Source of the DNA: 20CM-4-69-16 sp035637455
Lineage (GTDB): Bacteria > Gemmatimonadota > Gemmatimonadetes > Gemmatimonadales > GWC2-71-9
NCBI GenBank assembly: GCA_035637455.1
Contig: DASPXE010000014.1
Coordinates: 1-24,737, forward strand
Direction of reading: 5' to 3'
DNA length: 24,737 bases
In this document: positions 14,355 through 23,346 of the stretch, piece after piece
How positions within the stretch are numbered: position 1 is the first letter of the stretch
How the letters are laid out: each line of letters opens with the position of its first letter
Translations under genes and position numbers: made by a program
Notes under the pieces: model-generated
Databases searched by the model: none
What the model saw: only the letters and a program-made list of their open reading frames with translations
What the model was told of the DNA's origin: nothing

Positions 14355-17300
14355 GCAGCGAGAGCTTCCTGAGCCGCCCAGGGAGCTCGTCCAAGTAGGT
14401 GTAGATGACCGGCGTCACATACAGCGTAATGAACTGCGAGAACGCGAGCCCGCCCACCACGGCGATGCCGAGCGGCCGCCGCGACTCGGAGCCCACGCCC
14501 ACGCCGAGCGCGATCGGGAGTGTCCCCATCAGCGCGGCCATCGTGGTCATCATGATCGGCCGGAAGCGGATGCTGCACGCCTGCAGGATCGCCTCCCGGG
14601 CCGACTTGCCCTCGATGCGCTGCGCTTCGAGCGCGAAGTCGATCATCATGATGCCGTTCTTCTTCACCAGGCCCACAAGCATGATGACGCCCACGAACGC
14701 GTAGACGGTTAGATCCACCCGGAAGATCAAGAGGGTCAGCAGCGCCCCGAATCCCGCGAACGGCAGCGCCGAGAGGATCGTCAACGGGTGGATGAAACTC
14801 TCGTACAAGATCCCCAACACCATATAGATCACAAACACCGCGAGGATCAGGAGGACGAGAAGCCCCGCCTGGCTCGACTGGAACGCCTGGGCTGTGCCCG
14901 AGAAGCTGGTCGTGATGCTGGACGGCAGCGTCTGCCGCGCGATGCGCTGCACCTGGGCGACCGCGGTCCCGATGGCGACTCCCTCCCGCAAGTCGAACGA
15001 GATCGTGACCGACGGCAGCTGCCCCGAGTGACTCACGGTGAGCGGACCGACGCTCGAGGCGAGGGTGGCGAGCGACGCGAGCGGCACCAGCGTGCCGTTC
15101 CGGGACCGGATGTACAGCAAGCTGAGCGCGGAGAGATCCTGCTGGTACTGGGGCAGGAGCTCCATCACGACCCAGTACTGGTTGGTCGCGGTGTAAATCG
15201 TCGACACCTGGCGCGAGCCGTACGCGTCGTACAACGCTTCCTCGACCTGCTGGGCGGTGACGCCGAGCGCCCCGGCCCGGTCCCGGTTGATCGTCACCGT
15301 GGCTTGCGGGTTCGAGATCTGCAGATCGCTGGTGACGTTCAAGAGATCGGGCAGCTTGCGCAGCTCGGCGGTGAGCCGCGTCGCGTTGTCGTACAGAGCG
15401 ATGCGATCCGGGCTCTGGAGCGTGAACTGATACAGGCTCTTGGTGCGACGACCGCCGATCTGGATCGGCGGGGGGTTCTGCAGGAAGACCTGGATCCCCG
15501 GGATGCCGGCCAGCTTACGGTTGAAGTAGCGGATCAGCTCGTCTACGCTCATGCTGCGCTGAGAGCGGGGCTTGAGCTGCATGAAGACGCGCCCCTGGTT
15601 GATCTGGCCGGTGCCCAGGAACGACATGGTGGCGTCCACGTTGGGATCCTGCTGCAGGACCGCCATAACCTGCTCCTGGTGGCGGACCAAGTCGTCGAAC
15701 GACGTTCCCTGCACCGTCTCCGTGGTTCCGGAGATCTGGGAGTTGTCTTCGCTCGGCAGGAACCCCTTGGGGACCACGACGAACAGGGCCGCGGTGCCGA
15801 GCAGGATCGCGGCCGAGAAGACGAGCGCCGCGGGCCGTCGCTCCATCACCCAGTCGAGGCTGCCCTCGTACCAATGCAGGACCCGCTGGTACACGCGCTC
15901 TGACGCCTCGTAGAATCGCCCGTGATGGGCCTCGCGCGACTGCTTGAGGAAGCGACTGCACAGCATCGGCGTCAAGGTCAGTGAGACGACGCCGGAGACG
16001 AGAATGGCGGCGCCGATCGTCACGGCGAACTCGTGGAACAGCCGTCCGACAATCCCGCCCATGAACAGGACGGGAATGAAGACGGCGGCCAGCGACAGGG
16101 TCATGGAGAGGATCGTGAATCCCACCTCGCGCGATCCCGTAAACGCCGCCTGGAGCGGCGGCGTGCCCTTCTCCATGTGGCGCACGATGTTCTCCAGCAT
16201 CACGATGGCGTCGTCCACCACAAACCCCACCGACAACGTCAGCGCCATCATCGAGAGGTTGTCGAGGCTGTAATCGAGCGCGTACATCACCGCGAAGGTG
16301 CCCACCAGCGAGAACGGCAGCGCCAGGCTGGGGATGATCGTGGCGGAGAGGTTGCGCAGAAACAGGAAGATCACCAGGACGACGAGCGCCAGGGTCAGGA
16401 ACAGCGTGAACTGCACATCGTGCAGTGACGCGCGGATCGACACCGAGCGGTCGGAGCGGAGCTGCAGGTCCACGGACGCGGGGAGCTGCTGCTTGAGATT
16501 CTCCATCACGGCCCGCACCCGGCCCGCGACGGCCACGGTGTTGGTGCCCGGCTGCCGCTGGATGGCGAGCACGATCGCCCGGCTGCTGTTGAACCAGGCG
16601 GCGCTCTTGTTGTCCTGTACGTCGTCCAGCACCTGCCCCAGGTCCTGGAGACGCACCGGCGCGCCGTTGCGGTAGGCGATCACGAGCGGGCGGAACGCGG
16701 TCGCATCCTGCAGCTGCCCGTTCGCCTGCACGGTGTACGCGCGATGTGGCCCCCACAGGATACCCGTCGGCAGATTCACGTTGCCCGCCGCGACCCCGTC
16801 CGCCACCTCGTCGATCCCGATCGAGCGGGTCGCCAGGGCCTTGGGATCGAGCTGGATGCGCACGGCATACTTGGCGGCACCGAAGACGTTGACCTGCGCC
16901 ACGCCGTCGACGGTGGACAGCCGCTGGGCGATGAACGTCTCGGCATACTCGTCCAGCTCCGGCAGCGACAGCGTCTTGGAGCTCAACGCGTAATAAATGA
17001 TCGGCTGGTCCGCAGGGTTCACCTTCTGGTACGACGGCGGCACGATGCCGGTGGGCAGTTGACGCAGCGTCTTGGAGATCGCCGCCTGCACATCCTGCGC
17101 GGCGGCGTCGATGTTACGGTCCAAGGTGAACTGCAGCGTGATGTTGGTGTTGCCGAGGCTCGACGACGAGGTCATCTGGTCCACGCCGGCGATGGTCGAG
17201 AACTGCTTCTCGAGCGGCGTCGCCACGGCGGACGCCATCGTCTCCGGGCTCGCACCGGGCAGCCCCGCGCTCACCTGAATGGTGGGGAAGTCCACGTTCG

Positions 17301-17412
17301 GGAGGTTGCTCACCGGCAGCAGCCGATAGGCCATCAAGCCGAAGACGAGGATGCCCGTCATGACGAGCGTCGTCATGACGGGCCGCTTGATGAACAGCTC
17401 GGAGATGCTCAC
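14305..17412 (-). CDS. RND multidrug efflux pump, inner-membrane permease (HAE1, MdtB/MdtC-like)
   Basis: The product is 1035 residues, the full length for the family. It is a proton-driven pump that exports compounds from the inner membrane and periplasm through an adaptor and a TolC-like duct. The opening SELFIKRPVMTTLVMTGILV with LPNVDFPTIQV is closest to the MdtB/MdtC/MuxB type. The twelve-helix, two-half structure with large periplasmic loops is visible. Proton-relay residues are Asp400-Asp401 (VVDDAIVMLEN) and a Lys at 918 (LVKKNGIMMIDF), with RFRPIMMTT in TM11. The start is GTG at 17412; it shares GTGA with the adaptor stop and has GGAGG (17420-17424 on the plus strand, read as complement) 7 nt upstream. 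It is the last gene of the operon and runs tail-to-tail into ispG. The substrate is unknown. Confidence 0.95.
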   Translation of the reverse strand: MSISELFIKRPVMTTLVMTGILVFGLMAYRLLPVSNLPNVDFPTIQVSAGLPGASPETMASAVATPLEKQFSTIAGVDQMTSSSSLGNTNITLQFTLDRNIDAAAQDVQAAISKTLRQLPTGIVPPSYQKVNPADQPIIYYALSSKTLSLPELDEYAETFIAQRLSTVDGVAQVNVFGAAKYAVRIQLDPKALATRSIGIDEVADGVAAGNVNLPTGILWGPHRAYTVQANGQLQDATAFRPLVIAYRNGAPVRLQDLGQVLDDVQDNKSAAWFNSSRAIVLAIQRQPGTNTVAVAGRVRAVMENLKQQLPASVDLQLRSDRSVSIRASLHDVQFTLFLTLALVVLVIFLFLRNLSATIIPSLALPFSLVGTFAVMYALDYSLDNLSMMALTLSVGFVVDDAIVMLENIVRHMEKGTPPLQAAFTGSREVGFTILSMTLSLAAVFIPVLFMGGIVGRLFHEFAVTIGAAILVSGVVSLTLTPMLCSRFLKQSREAHHGRFYEASERVYQRVLHWYEGSLDWVMERRPAALVFSAAILLGTAALFVVVPKGFLPSEDNSQISGTTETVQGTSFDDLVRHQEQVMAVLQQDPNVDATMSFLGTGQINQGRVFMQLKPRSQRSMSVDELIRYFNRKLAGIPGIQVFLQNPPPIQIGGRRTKSLYQFTLQSPDRIALYDNATRLTAELRKLPDLLNVTSDLQISNPQATVTINRDRAGALGVTAQQVEEALYDAYGSRQVSTIYTATNQYWVVMELLPQYQQDLSALSLLYIRSRNGTLVPLASLATLASSVGPLTVSHSGQLPSVTISFDLREGVAIGTAVAQVQRIARQTLPSSITTSFSGTAQAFQSSQAGLLVLLILAVFVIYMVLGILYESFIHPLTILSALPFAGFGALLTLLIFRVDLTVYAFVGVIMLVGLVKKNGIMMIDFALEAQRIEGKSAREAILQACSIRFRPIMMTTMAALMGTLPIALGVGVGSESRRPLGIAVVGGLAFSQFITLYVTPVIYTYLDELPGRLRKLSLLRPTPGHAQPEATPAD

Positions 17413-18524
17413 TTGTCCGCCTCCACTTCGCGCGCCGGCTCCGCCACGCCCTTGACCTCGACCGGCGCGCCCGACACCAGGCGCAGCTGTCCGTCGGTGA
17501 CCACCTCGTCCCCGGGCGCAACGCCTTGCGCGATGACGGCGTAGCTCCCGGCGGCACGCTCGACCGTCACCGGCTGCGACCGTGCGGTCCCATCCTGGTT
17601 GAGCACGAAGACGTACGTCCCTTGCTGGCCGGCCATCACCGCCTGCGCCGGCACCACTACGGCCTTTTCCTCGACGTACAGCTGCAGCCGCACGCTCAGG
17701 AACTCACCCGGCCACAGGACGCCGTCCGGGTTGGCGAACTCGGCCTTCAGCAGCACCGTGCCGGTCGTCGTGTCCACGCTGTTGTCCACGAACGTGAGCA
17801 GGCCGCTCGTGAAAGTGGTGTCCTCCTTCGAGGGGCTCACCAGCACCGGCAAGCGGTTCTTGCGGTAGCGCTGGATATCGGCCAACGCGCGCTCGGGGAC
17901 GGCGAACCGCACCAGAATCGGATGGATCTGATTGATGATCACGAGGGGATCGGGCGCGTTCGCCCGCACGAGATTGCCTTCGCGCACCAGCAGCCGGCCG
18001 GTGCGACCGGCGATCGGCGCGCGGATCCTCGCCCACTCGAGGTTGAGCTCCGCGTTGGCGACTGCGGCGGAGTCGGCCCGCACCGCGGCCTGCAGCGCCG
18101 CCGCGGCGGCCCGCTTCGCCTCGTAATCCGACTGCGTCACGTAGTCCTGCTTCACGAGGTCGGCGTAGCGCTGCGCGTCGAGTACGGCACTCTGCGCCTG
18201 CGCCTGGTCGCGCGCCAGCATCGCCTGGGCCTGCTCGAGCGCCGCCTGGAACGGCCGCGGGTCGATCTGAAACAGCACCTGGCCGACCTCGACCTCGTCG
18301 CCCTCGCGAAACGCGACCCGCGTCAGCACCCCGGTCACCTGTGATTGCACGGAGACGGTCTGGCGCGGCTCCGCCGTGCCCGTCGCGGGGATCTCGAACG
18401 GCACGGCACGCTGCTCGGCGCGGGCCACGGTGACGGGCACGCGCGGCGGCCCGCCTGCGCCCTTGCGGGAGCACCCCAGGGCGAGCAGCAGGGACAGCGT
18501 GGCGAGGGCCGTCATGGTCTTCAT
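17409..18524 (-). CDS. RND efflux periplasmic adaptor (membrane fusion protein), lipoprotein
   Basis: The product is 371 residues. It bridges the RND pump and the outer-membrane duct. The signal MKTMTALATLSLLLALGC gives a lipid anchor at Cys18. Domain order is the usual hairpin layout: membrane-proximal and barrel-sandwich strands (VSVQSQVTGVLTRVAFREGDEVEVGQVLFQIDPRPF), a coiled-coil hairpin (about 98-165, with VLDAQRYADLVKQDYVTQSDYEAKRAAAAALQA), the second lipoyl half (IRAPIAGRTGRLLVREGNLV), a beta-barrel (PILVRFAVPERALADI...LLTFVDNSVDTTTGTVLLKAEF) and the C-terminal domain (VVVPAQAVMAGQQGTYVFV). It begins with the base right after the TolC-like gene stop and overlaps the pump start by 4 nt, so the three genes are translationally coupled. 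Confidence 0.94.
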   Translation of the reverse strand: MKTMTALATLSLLLALGCSRKGAGGPPRVPVTVARAEQRAVPFEIPATGTAEPRQTVSVQSQVTGVLTRVAFREGDEVEVGQVLFQIDPRPFQAALEQAQAMLARDQAQAQSAVLDAQRYADLVKQDYVTQSDYEAKRAAAAALQAAVRADSAAVANAELNLEWARIRAPIAGRTGRLLVREGNLVRANAPDPLVIINQIHPILVRFAVPERALADIQRYRKNRLPVLVSPSKEDTTFTSGLLTFVDNSVDTTTGTVLLKAEFANPDGVLWPGEFLSVRLQLYVEEKAVVVPAQAVMAGQQGTYVFVLNQDGTARSQPVTVERAAGSYAVIAQGVAPGDEVVTDGQLRLVSGAPVEVKGVAEPAREVEADK

Positions 18525-20033
18525 CTATCGGTTCGGTCCGGTCGAGTCCGTTTGGAGATGCAGCCCGCTCTGCCCATCGAGCCCCAGAATGCCCGCGTCA
18601 TGGCCCAGCTGGGCGAGGGTGGTGTACCACGCCAACCGGGCCTCGATCACTTGCGCACGCGCCTCCGCCAGCGCCGCCTGCGCCGTGAGCAGGTCCAGCA
18701 GGCTGCCGGCCCCGGCGCGGTAGCGCCCGAGCGCCACCTGCTCGGATTGGGCCGCGCTCGCCAGCAGGTCGCCGCTCGTGCGCACGCGCTGGGTGGCGGT
18801 ACGCAGCGCGTAAAACGAATTGAACACCTGGAAGATTACCTGTTGTTCGACTCCTCGGCGACGCTCGTCCGCCGCTCGCGCCGCCGCCGTGGCGGCCCGC
18901 ACATCGTAGATCTGCGACCACCCGGAGAAGAGCGGAATCTGGAGCCCGATCGTCGCCGAGTAGCTGTTCCCCTGCTGGGTGGAGAGCGGCTTGCTGAAGA
19001 AGTAGGTCCCGGCGCCGGTGCCGCTCAGCACGAGCGACGGCAGGGCCTGCCCCCGGGCTACGGCGACGCGGGCTTGCGAGGCCTGAGCGGCGGCACGAGC
19101 CGCCATCAGGTCGGGGCGTTCCCGCACGGCGCGGTCGATCAGCACATCGAGGCTGTCGGTGATGCCCAGCGGGGGAGTGGTGTCGGGCGGCAGCGCGACG
19201 TCGTACGCGACGTTCGCCGGCAGGCCCATCGACAGCGCCAGCGCGCCCCGGGTGGTCTGGAGCATGCCCTCCGTGGTCTCGAGGGCCAGCTGGGCCTGGG
19301 AGCGCGCCGTCTTCGCCTGCAGCACGTCGGCGATGGTGGCGAGCCCGACGCGGTGGCGCTGCTCCGCTGCCGCGAGGTTGGTCTGCGCTTCCTTCAAGGT
19401 GGTTTGCTGGGCGGCGAGCAGCGCCTTGGTGGCGTGGTACTGGAAGTAGGCGGTCTCGACGTCCAGCACGACGTTTTGAATCACCGCGTTGTGCGTCCAG
19501 TCGGCGGCGAGCAGCGCCTCCCGAGCCCCGGCAACCGATCCCGAGCGGACGCCGAAGTCGAAGAGCAGCCAGGACGCATTCAGGGTGGGCCCGTACAGCT
19601 GCTGCTGCACCGACACCCGACCCGCCGTCGCCGCGGTTTTTACCGTGGTGGCGGTGGCGGTCACCGAGACGGTCGGGTAGTATTGCCCCCGTGCGGCGCC
19701 GTAGGTCGCCGCCGCGGCGCGCGCGTCCGCCCAGGCGGCGGCCGTCGCCGTGTTGTTGCGCAATGCGATGTCGACGATGTCCGTGAGCGTGAGCGCCTGG
19801 ACCCGCTGGGCGAGGTCGGGAGGAAGGAAGGGCGAGGGAGTCGCCCGGGTCGTGTCGCGCGGCGCGCGCTGCTGCGGTGGAGTCCAAAAGACGTTCGGGG
19901 CGGGCGCCGTGCCCGCGACGCCGCGGACCCCGGGTGGGTTGGACAGACACGCGCTCAGGCCCAGCAGCGCGAGCTTCCCCATCGCCCGCGCCCCGCCGCG
20001 GCGCGCGGGCGAGCCATCAGTTGCGGTCACCAT
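18525..20033 (-). CDS. TolC-family outer-membrane efflux lipoprotein
   Basis: The product is about 502 residues from the ATG at 20033. That start is chosen because AGGAG lies about 14 nt upstream and the product has a basic n-region before a lipobox G-L-S-A-C (Cys29). An ATG at 19982 (MGKLALLGLSAC) is a possible shorter start with a weak ribosome site. The frame stays open to 20591, but that extension runs across the divergent pump gene and is not real. Two OEP repeats are visible: ALTLTDIVDIALRNNTATAAAWADARAAAATYGAARGQYYPTVSV in the first, and a second half ending in ALGRYRAGAGSLLDLLTAQAALAEARAQVIEARLAWYTTLAQLGHDAG. It forms the outer-membrane duct for the downstream adaptor and pump. Lipidation is common in the OprM/NodT branch. 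Confidence 0.9.
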   Translation of the reverse strand: MVTATDGSPARRGGARAMGKLALLGLSACLSNPPGVRGVAGTAPAPNVFWTPPQQRAPRDTTRATPSPFLPPDLAQRVQALTLTDIVDIALRNNTATAAAWADARAAAATYGAARGQYYPTVSVTATATTVKTAATAGRVSVQQQLYGPTLNASWLLFDFGVRSGSVAGAREALLAADWTHNAVIQNVVLDVETAYFQYHATKALLAAQQTTLKEAQTNLAAAEQRHRVGLATIADVLQAKTARSQAQLALETTEGMLQTTRGALALSMGLPANVAYDVALPPDTTPPLGITDSLDVLIDRAVRERPDLMAARAAAQASQARVAVARGQALPSLVLSGTGAGTYFFSKPLSTQQGNSYSATIGLQIPLFSGWSQIYDVRAATAAARAADERRRGVEQQVIFQVFNSFYALRTATQRVRTSGDLLASAAQSEQVALGRYRAGAGSLLDLLTAQAALAEARAQVIEARLAWYTTLAQLGHDAGILGLDGQSGLHLQTDSTGPNR

Positions 20034-20259
20034 GTGGAGTGGCTGGGCTCCTCTCTCGATTCCATTCATACGCACGGGGCTGATCAGACGTGAAGCGCAC
20101 AGCCCCTGCAAAGTGCCCGGGGCCCGGTTAGCTTTTGGTCCTACATGAAACCGTGCGGCGTTTCCCCACGTTTCTGTGCGAACGGCCAGTTGTGTCGATT
20201 TCGCAGCGCCTCGTTCGTCAATAGCGTAGAGGATAACCCCTGAAAGGACGCTCTGCGGC
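20034..20259. promoter_or_regulatory. Shared control region between the divergent efflux operons
   Basis: These 226 bp separate the start of the minus-strand TolC-like gene from the plus-strand pump gene, so both operons must have promoters here. I see no good -35/-10 pair on either strand. A small inverted repeat, GAAAC (20147-20151) with GTTTC (20160-20164), and a second GTTTC (20170-20174) could be an operator but are short. An AAAGGA element (20243-20248) lies 11 nt before the pump ATG and probably serves as its ribosome site. No regulator gene is nearby. Confidence 0.55.
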
Positions 20260-23200
20260 ATGAAGCTCTCCGAGGTTGCCATCGGACGGCCGGTGCTCGC
20301 CAGCATGATGAGCGCGGCCCTCGTGTTGTTCGGCGTCATCGGGTACACCCGCTTGTCGGTACGCGAGCTCCCCGATATCGACCCGCCGATCATCTCGGTC
20401 TCGACCACCCTGCCGGGCGCCAATGCGCAGGTCGTCGAAACCGCGGTGACCGACGTGCTCGAAGAGGAGCTGTCTACGATCCAGGGACTGCGCACGCTGT
20501 CGAGCTCCTCTTCGGAGGAGAACAGCCAGATCATCCTCGAGTTCAACCTCGACCGGCCCGTCGACATCGCCGCGCAGGACGTGCGCGACAAGGTGTCGCG
20601 GGTGCGGGGGCGGCTGCCGGTCGACGTGCTCGAGCCGGTGATCGCAAAGCAGCAGGCCGACGCACAACCATTCTTCTGGTTGGCCCTGAGCAGCCCGAAC
20701 TACGACCTGATGCAGCTCTCCGACGTCGCCGACCGGCTGGTCAAAGCGCGGCTGCAGGGTCTGGCGGGCGTCGGCAGCGCTGGCGTGTTCGGCGAGCGGC
20801 GCTTCGCGATGCGCGTGTGGGTCCGGCCCGACGAGCTGTCGGCGCGGGGCATCACCGTGCAGGACGTGGAAGGCGCGATCACCGCCCGCAACGTCGAGAT
20901 TCCCGCCGGCCGCATCGAATCGACGCGGCGGGAGTTCTCGGTCCGATCCCTGGGCGAGCTGAAGACGCCGCGGGAATTCGCGGAGCTGGTCGTGACCAGT
21001 CAGGGCGGGCAGGTCGTCAAGCTCAAGGATGTGGCGCACGTCGAGCTCGGGCCCGAGGACAATCGCTCGATCTTCCGCTACAATGCCAATCCCGCCGTCG
21101 CCATCGGGGTGGTCCGGCAGTCCAAAGCGAACCTCATCGACGTGGCGCAACGCATTCGGCAGGCCATCCCCGGCATCCAGCAGATGCTGCCCCCGGGCGT
21201 GAAGCTCGAAACCGCGTTCGACGGGTCGGTGTTCGTCACGCACTCGATCAACGACGCGCGCCTGACGCTCCTGATCGCGGCCATCCTCGTCGTGCTGATC
21301 ATTTTCGTGTTCCTGCGGAACCTGCGGGCGACCGTGATCCCTGGCCTCGCGATCCCGGCGTCGATCGTGGCGACGTTCGCGATCATGTATTTCCTCGGCT
21401 TTTCGATCAACAACTTCACGCTGCTCGCGCTCACGATCGCCATCGGCATCGTGGTGGACGACGCGATCATCGTGCTCGAGAACGCCTACCGACACCAAGA
21501 GGAGCTGCACGAAGCGCCGGAGCAGGCCGCGGTCAACGGCACCAACGAGATCGGCTTCGCCGTGATCGCGACCACGATCGCGCTGGTGGCCGTGTTCACG
21601 CCGCTCGGCTTCCTGCGCGGCTCGACGGGACGGCTGTTGAGCGAGTTCGGCATCGCCGTCGCCGGGGCCGTGGTGATTTCGGGATTCGTCGCCCTGACGT
21701 TGACCCCGATGCTGTGCGCCAAGGTGCTGCGGGTGCCGCACGAGCACGGCGCGATCTTCCAGGTGCTGGAGCGGGGCTTCAATGCCATCGCCGAGCGCTA
21801 CGCGCAGCTGCTCCAGACCGCGCTGCGGCATCGGGGCGTCGTCGTGGCCGGGACGGTCGTGACGGTGGCCCTGGCATTCGTGTTCTACAAGAACCTCAAG
21901 CAGGAGCTCATTCCGGACGACGACCGCGGGTTCTTCCTGGTGGTCGCATTCGCGCCCGAGGGCTCATCGCTCGAATACACCGACGGCTACGTGCGCCAGG
22001 TCGAGCAGATCATCGGCAAGACGCCCGGTGTCCAGGGGTACTTCACGATCATCGGCGGATTCGCCGGGGGTGTGAACCGGGCGTTTGTCGGCGTCATCCT
22101 CAAAGATTGGCGTGAGCGCCACAACAGCGTCCAGCAACTCGTCGGCATGCTGTTCCCCCAACTCTTCGGGATCGCCGGCCTCCAGGCGTTCCCGTACAGC
22201 CCCGGGGCGCTCGGGTTCAGCCAGCCGGTGCAGTTCGTGGTGCAGCATCCGGACATCGCGCGGCTCGCGCAGGCCATGGACACGCTCGTACCCCGGGCGC
22301 GCGCCATCAAGGGCCTCACGAACATCGATACCGACTTGCGTTTCAACAAGCCGGAGTTGCGCGTCACCTTCGACCGGGATCGCGCCGAGGACCTCGGGGT
22401 GCCGGTGCGCGACGTCGCGGCCGCCCTCCAGACCTTCCTGGGCGGCCGCCGGGTCAGCACGTTCACCCGGAACGACAAGCTGTATTACGTGATGGTCCAG
22501 CTCGATCGCCGGGACCGGTCCACGCCGAGCGACATGTCGGGGATCTACCTCCGGGGACGCGGCGACCAGCTCGTACAGCTGGGCGCCCTGGCGAAAGTCG
22601 AGGAGGGCGTGGGCCCGCGCCAGATCAACCACTTCAACCGGGTGCCGTCGTTCACCCTGTCGGCGTCCTTGATCCCGCCGTTCGCACAGGGTGAGGCGCT
22701 CGATTCCCTCGATCGCCTGGCGCGGCGGGTGCTGCCCCCCGGCAGCACGACGGCGCTGGCGGGCGACTCGCGCGAGTTTCGGGAGAGCGGTGGCGCGCTC
22801 TATTTCGCCTTCGGCGTGGCGCTGCTGGTCGTGTTCATGGTGCTCGCCGCGCAGTTCGAGTCGCTGGTGCACCCGTTCACCGTGTTGCTGGCGGTGCCGC
22901 TCGCGGTGACCGGCGCGCTCGCGACGCTGCTCGTGGCCACCTTGCTGCATCGCCCGGGAGGGACGATCAACCTGTACAGCGAGATCGGCATGGTGCTGCT
23001 GATCGGCCTCGTGACCAAGAACTCGATCCTCCTGGTCGAGTACACGAACCAGCTCAAGGGACGCGGGCTGGATACGCTCGCCGCCGTGGTCGAGGCCGGC
23101 CGCATCCGGCTGCGCCCGATCCTGATGACGTCGGTGGCGACCATCATGGGCGCGATCCCGGTGATGATAGGAGTTGGCGCGGGCTCCACCTCGCGTCGGC

Positions 23201-23346
23201 CGCTCGGCTACGCGATCGTGGGCGGCATCTTCTTCTCCACCGCGCTCACCTTGTTCGTCGTGCCTGTCGGGTACGTGTTGCTGAACCGCCTGACGGCGCG
23301 CGAGCCGAGTCACGCCCGCGTGGCACGACCGGTGGAGGCCGACTGA
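20260..23346 (+). CDS. RND efflux pump, inner-membrane permease (second system)
   Basis: The product is 1028 residues. It is a full-length AcrB-type proton-driven exporter of a different subgroup from the first pump: it opens MKLSEVAIGRPVLASMMSAALVLFG with ELPDIDPPIISVSTTLPGANAQVVET and has RIEST-REF (SRREFSVRS-like) loop wording. Proton-relay residues are Asp400-Asp401 (VVDDAIIVLEN) and Lys920 (LVTKNSILLVEY), with RLRPILMTSVATIMG in TM11. The docking and porter loops are all present, with no frameshift. The ATG at 20260 follows AAAGGA. Its stop overlaps the next gene's start (TGATG), so the operon is coupled. The two pumps share the same layout but are clearly divergent, which suggests separate substrate ranges. 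Confidence 0.94.
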   Translation: MKLSEVAIGRPVLASMMSAALVLFGVIGYTRLSVRELPDIDPPIISVSTTLPGANAQVVETAVTDVLEEELSTIQGLRTLSSSSSEENSQIILEFNLDRPVDIAAQDVRDKVSRVRGRLPVDVLEPVIAKQQADAQPFFWLALSSPNYDLMQLSDVADRLVKARLQGLAGVGSAGVFGERRFAMRVWVRPDELSARGITVQDVEGAITARNVEIPAGRIESTRREFSVRSLGELKTPREFAELVVTSQGGQVVKLKDVAHVELGPEDNRSIFRYNANPAVAIGVVRQSKANLIDVAQRIRQAIPGIQQMLPPGVKLETAFDGSVFVTHSINDARLTLLIAAILVVLIIFVFLRNLRATVIPGLAIPASIVATFAIMYFLGFSINNFTLLALTIAIGIVVDDAIIVLENAYRHQEELHEAPEQAAVNGTNEIGFAVIATTIALVAVFTPLGFLRGSTGRLLSEFGIAVAGAVVISGFVALTLTPMLCAKVLRVPHEHGAIFQVLERGFNAIAERYAQLLQTALRHRGVVVAGTVVTVALAFVFYKNLKQELIPDDDRGFFLVVAFAPEGSSLEYTDGYVRQVEQIIGKTPGVQGYFTIIGGFAGGVNRAFVGVILKDWRERHNSVQQLVGMLFPQLFGIAGLQAFPYSPGALGFSQPVQFVVQHPDIARLAQAMDTLVPRARAIKGLTNIDTDLRFNKPELRVTFDRDRAEDLGVPVRDVAAALQTFLGGRRVSTFTRNDKLYYVMVQLDRRDRSTPSDMSGIYLRGRGDQLVQLGALAKVEEGVGPRQINHFNRVPSFTLSASLIPPFAQGEALDSLDRLARRVLPPGSTTALAGDSREFRESGGALYFAFGVALLVVFMVLAAQFESLVHPFTVLLAVPLAVTGALATLLVATLLHRPGGTINLYSEIGMVLLIGLVTKNSILLVEYTNQLKGRGLDTLAAVVEAGRIRLRPILMTSVATIMGAIPVMIGVGAGSTSRRPLGYAIVGGIFFSTALTLFVVPVGYVLLNRLTAREPSHARVARPVEAD

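Noticed and set aside
15515..16756. A 413-codon minus-strand frame inside the first RND pump gene
   Set aside because: It lies in another frame of the pump gene, is rich in Arg/Gly/Pro, and shows no motif.
20034..20591. N-terminal extension of the minus-strand TolC-like frame up to 20591
   Set aside because: It would cross the divergent promoter region and the start of the second pump gene, and would bury the lipoprotein signal in the middle of the protein.
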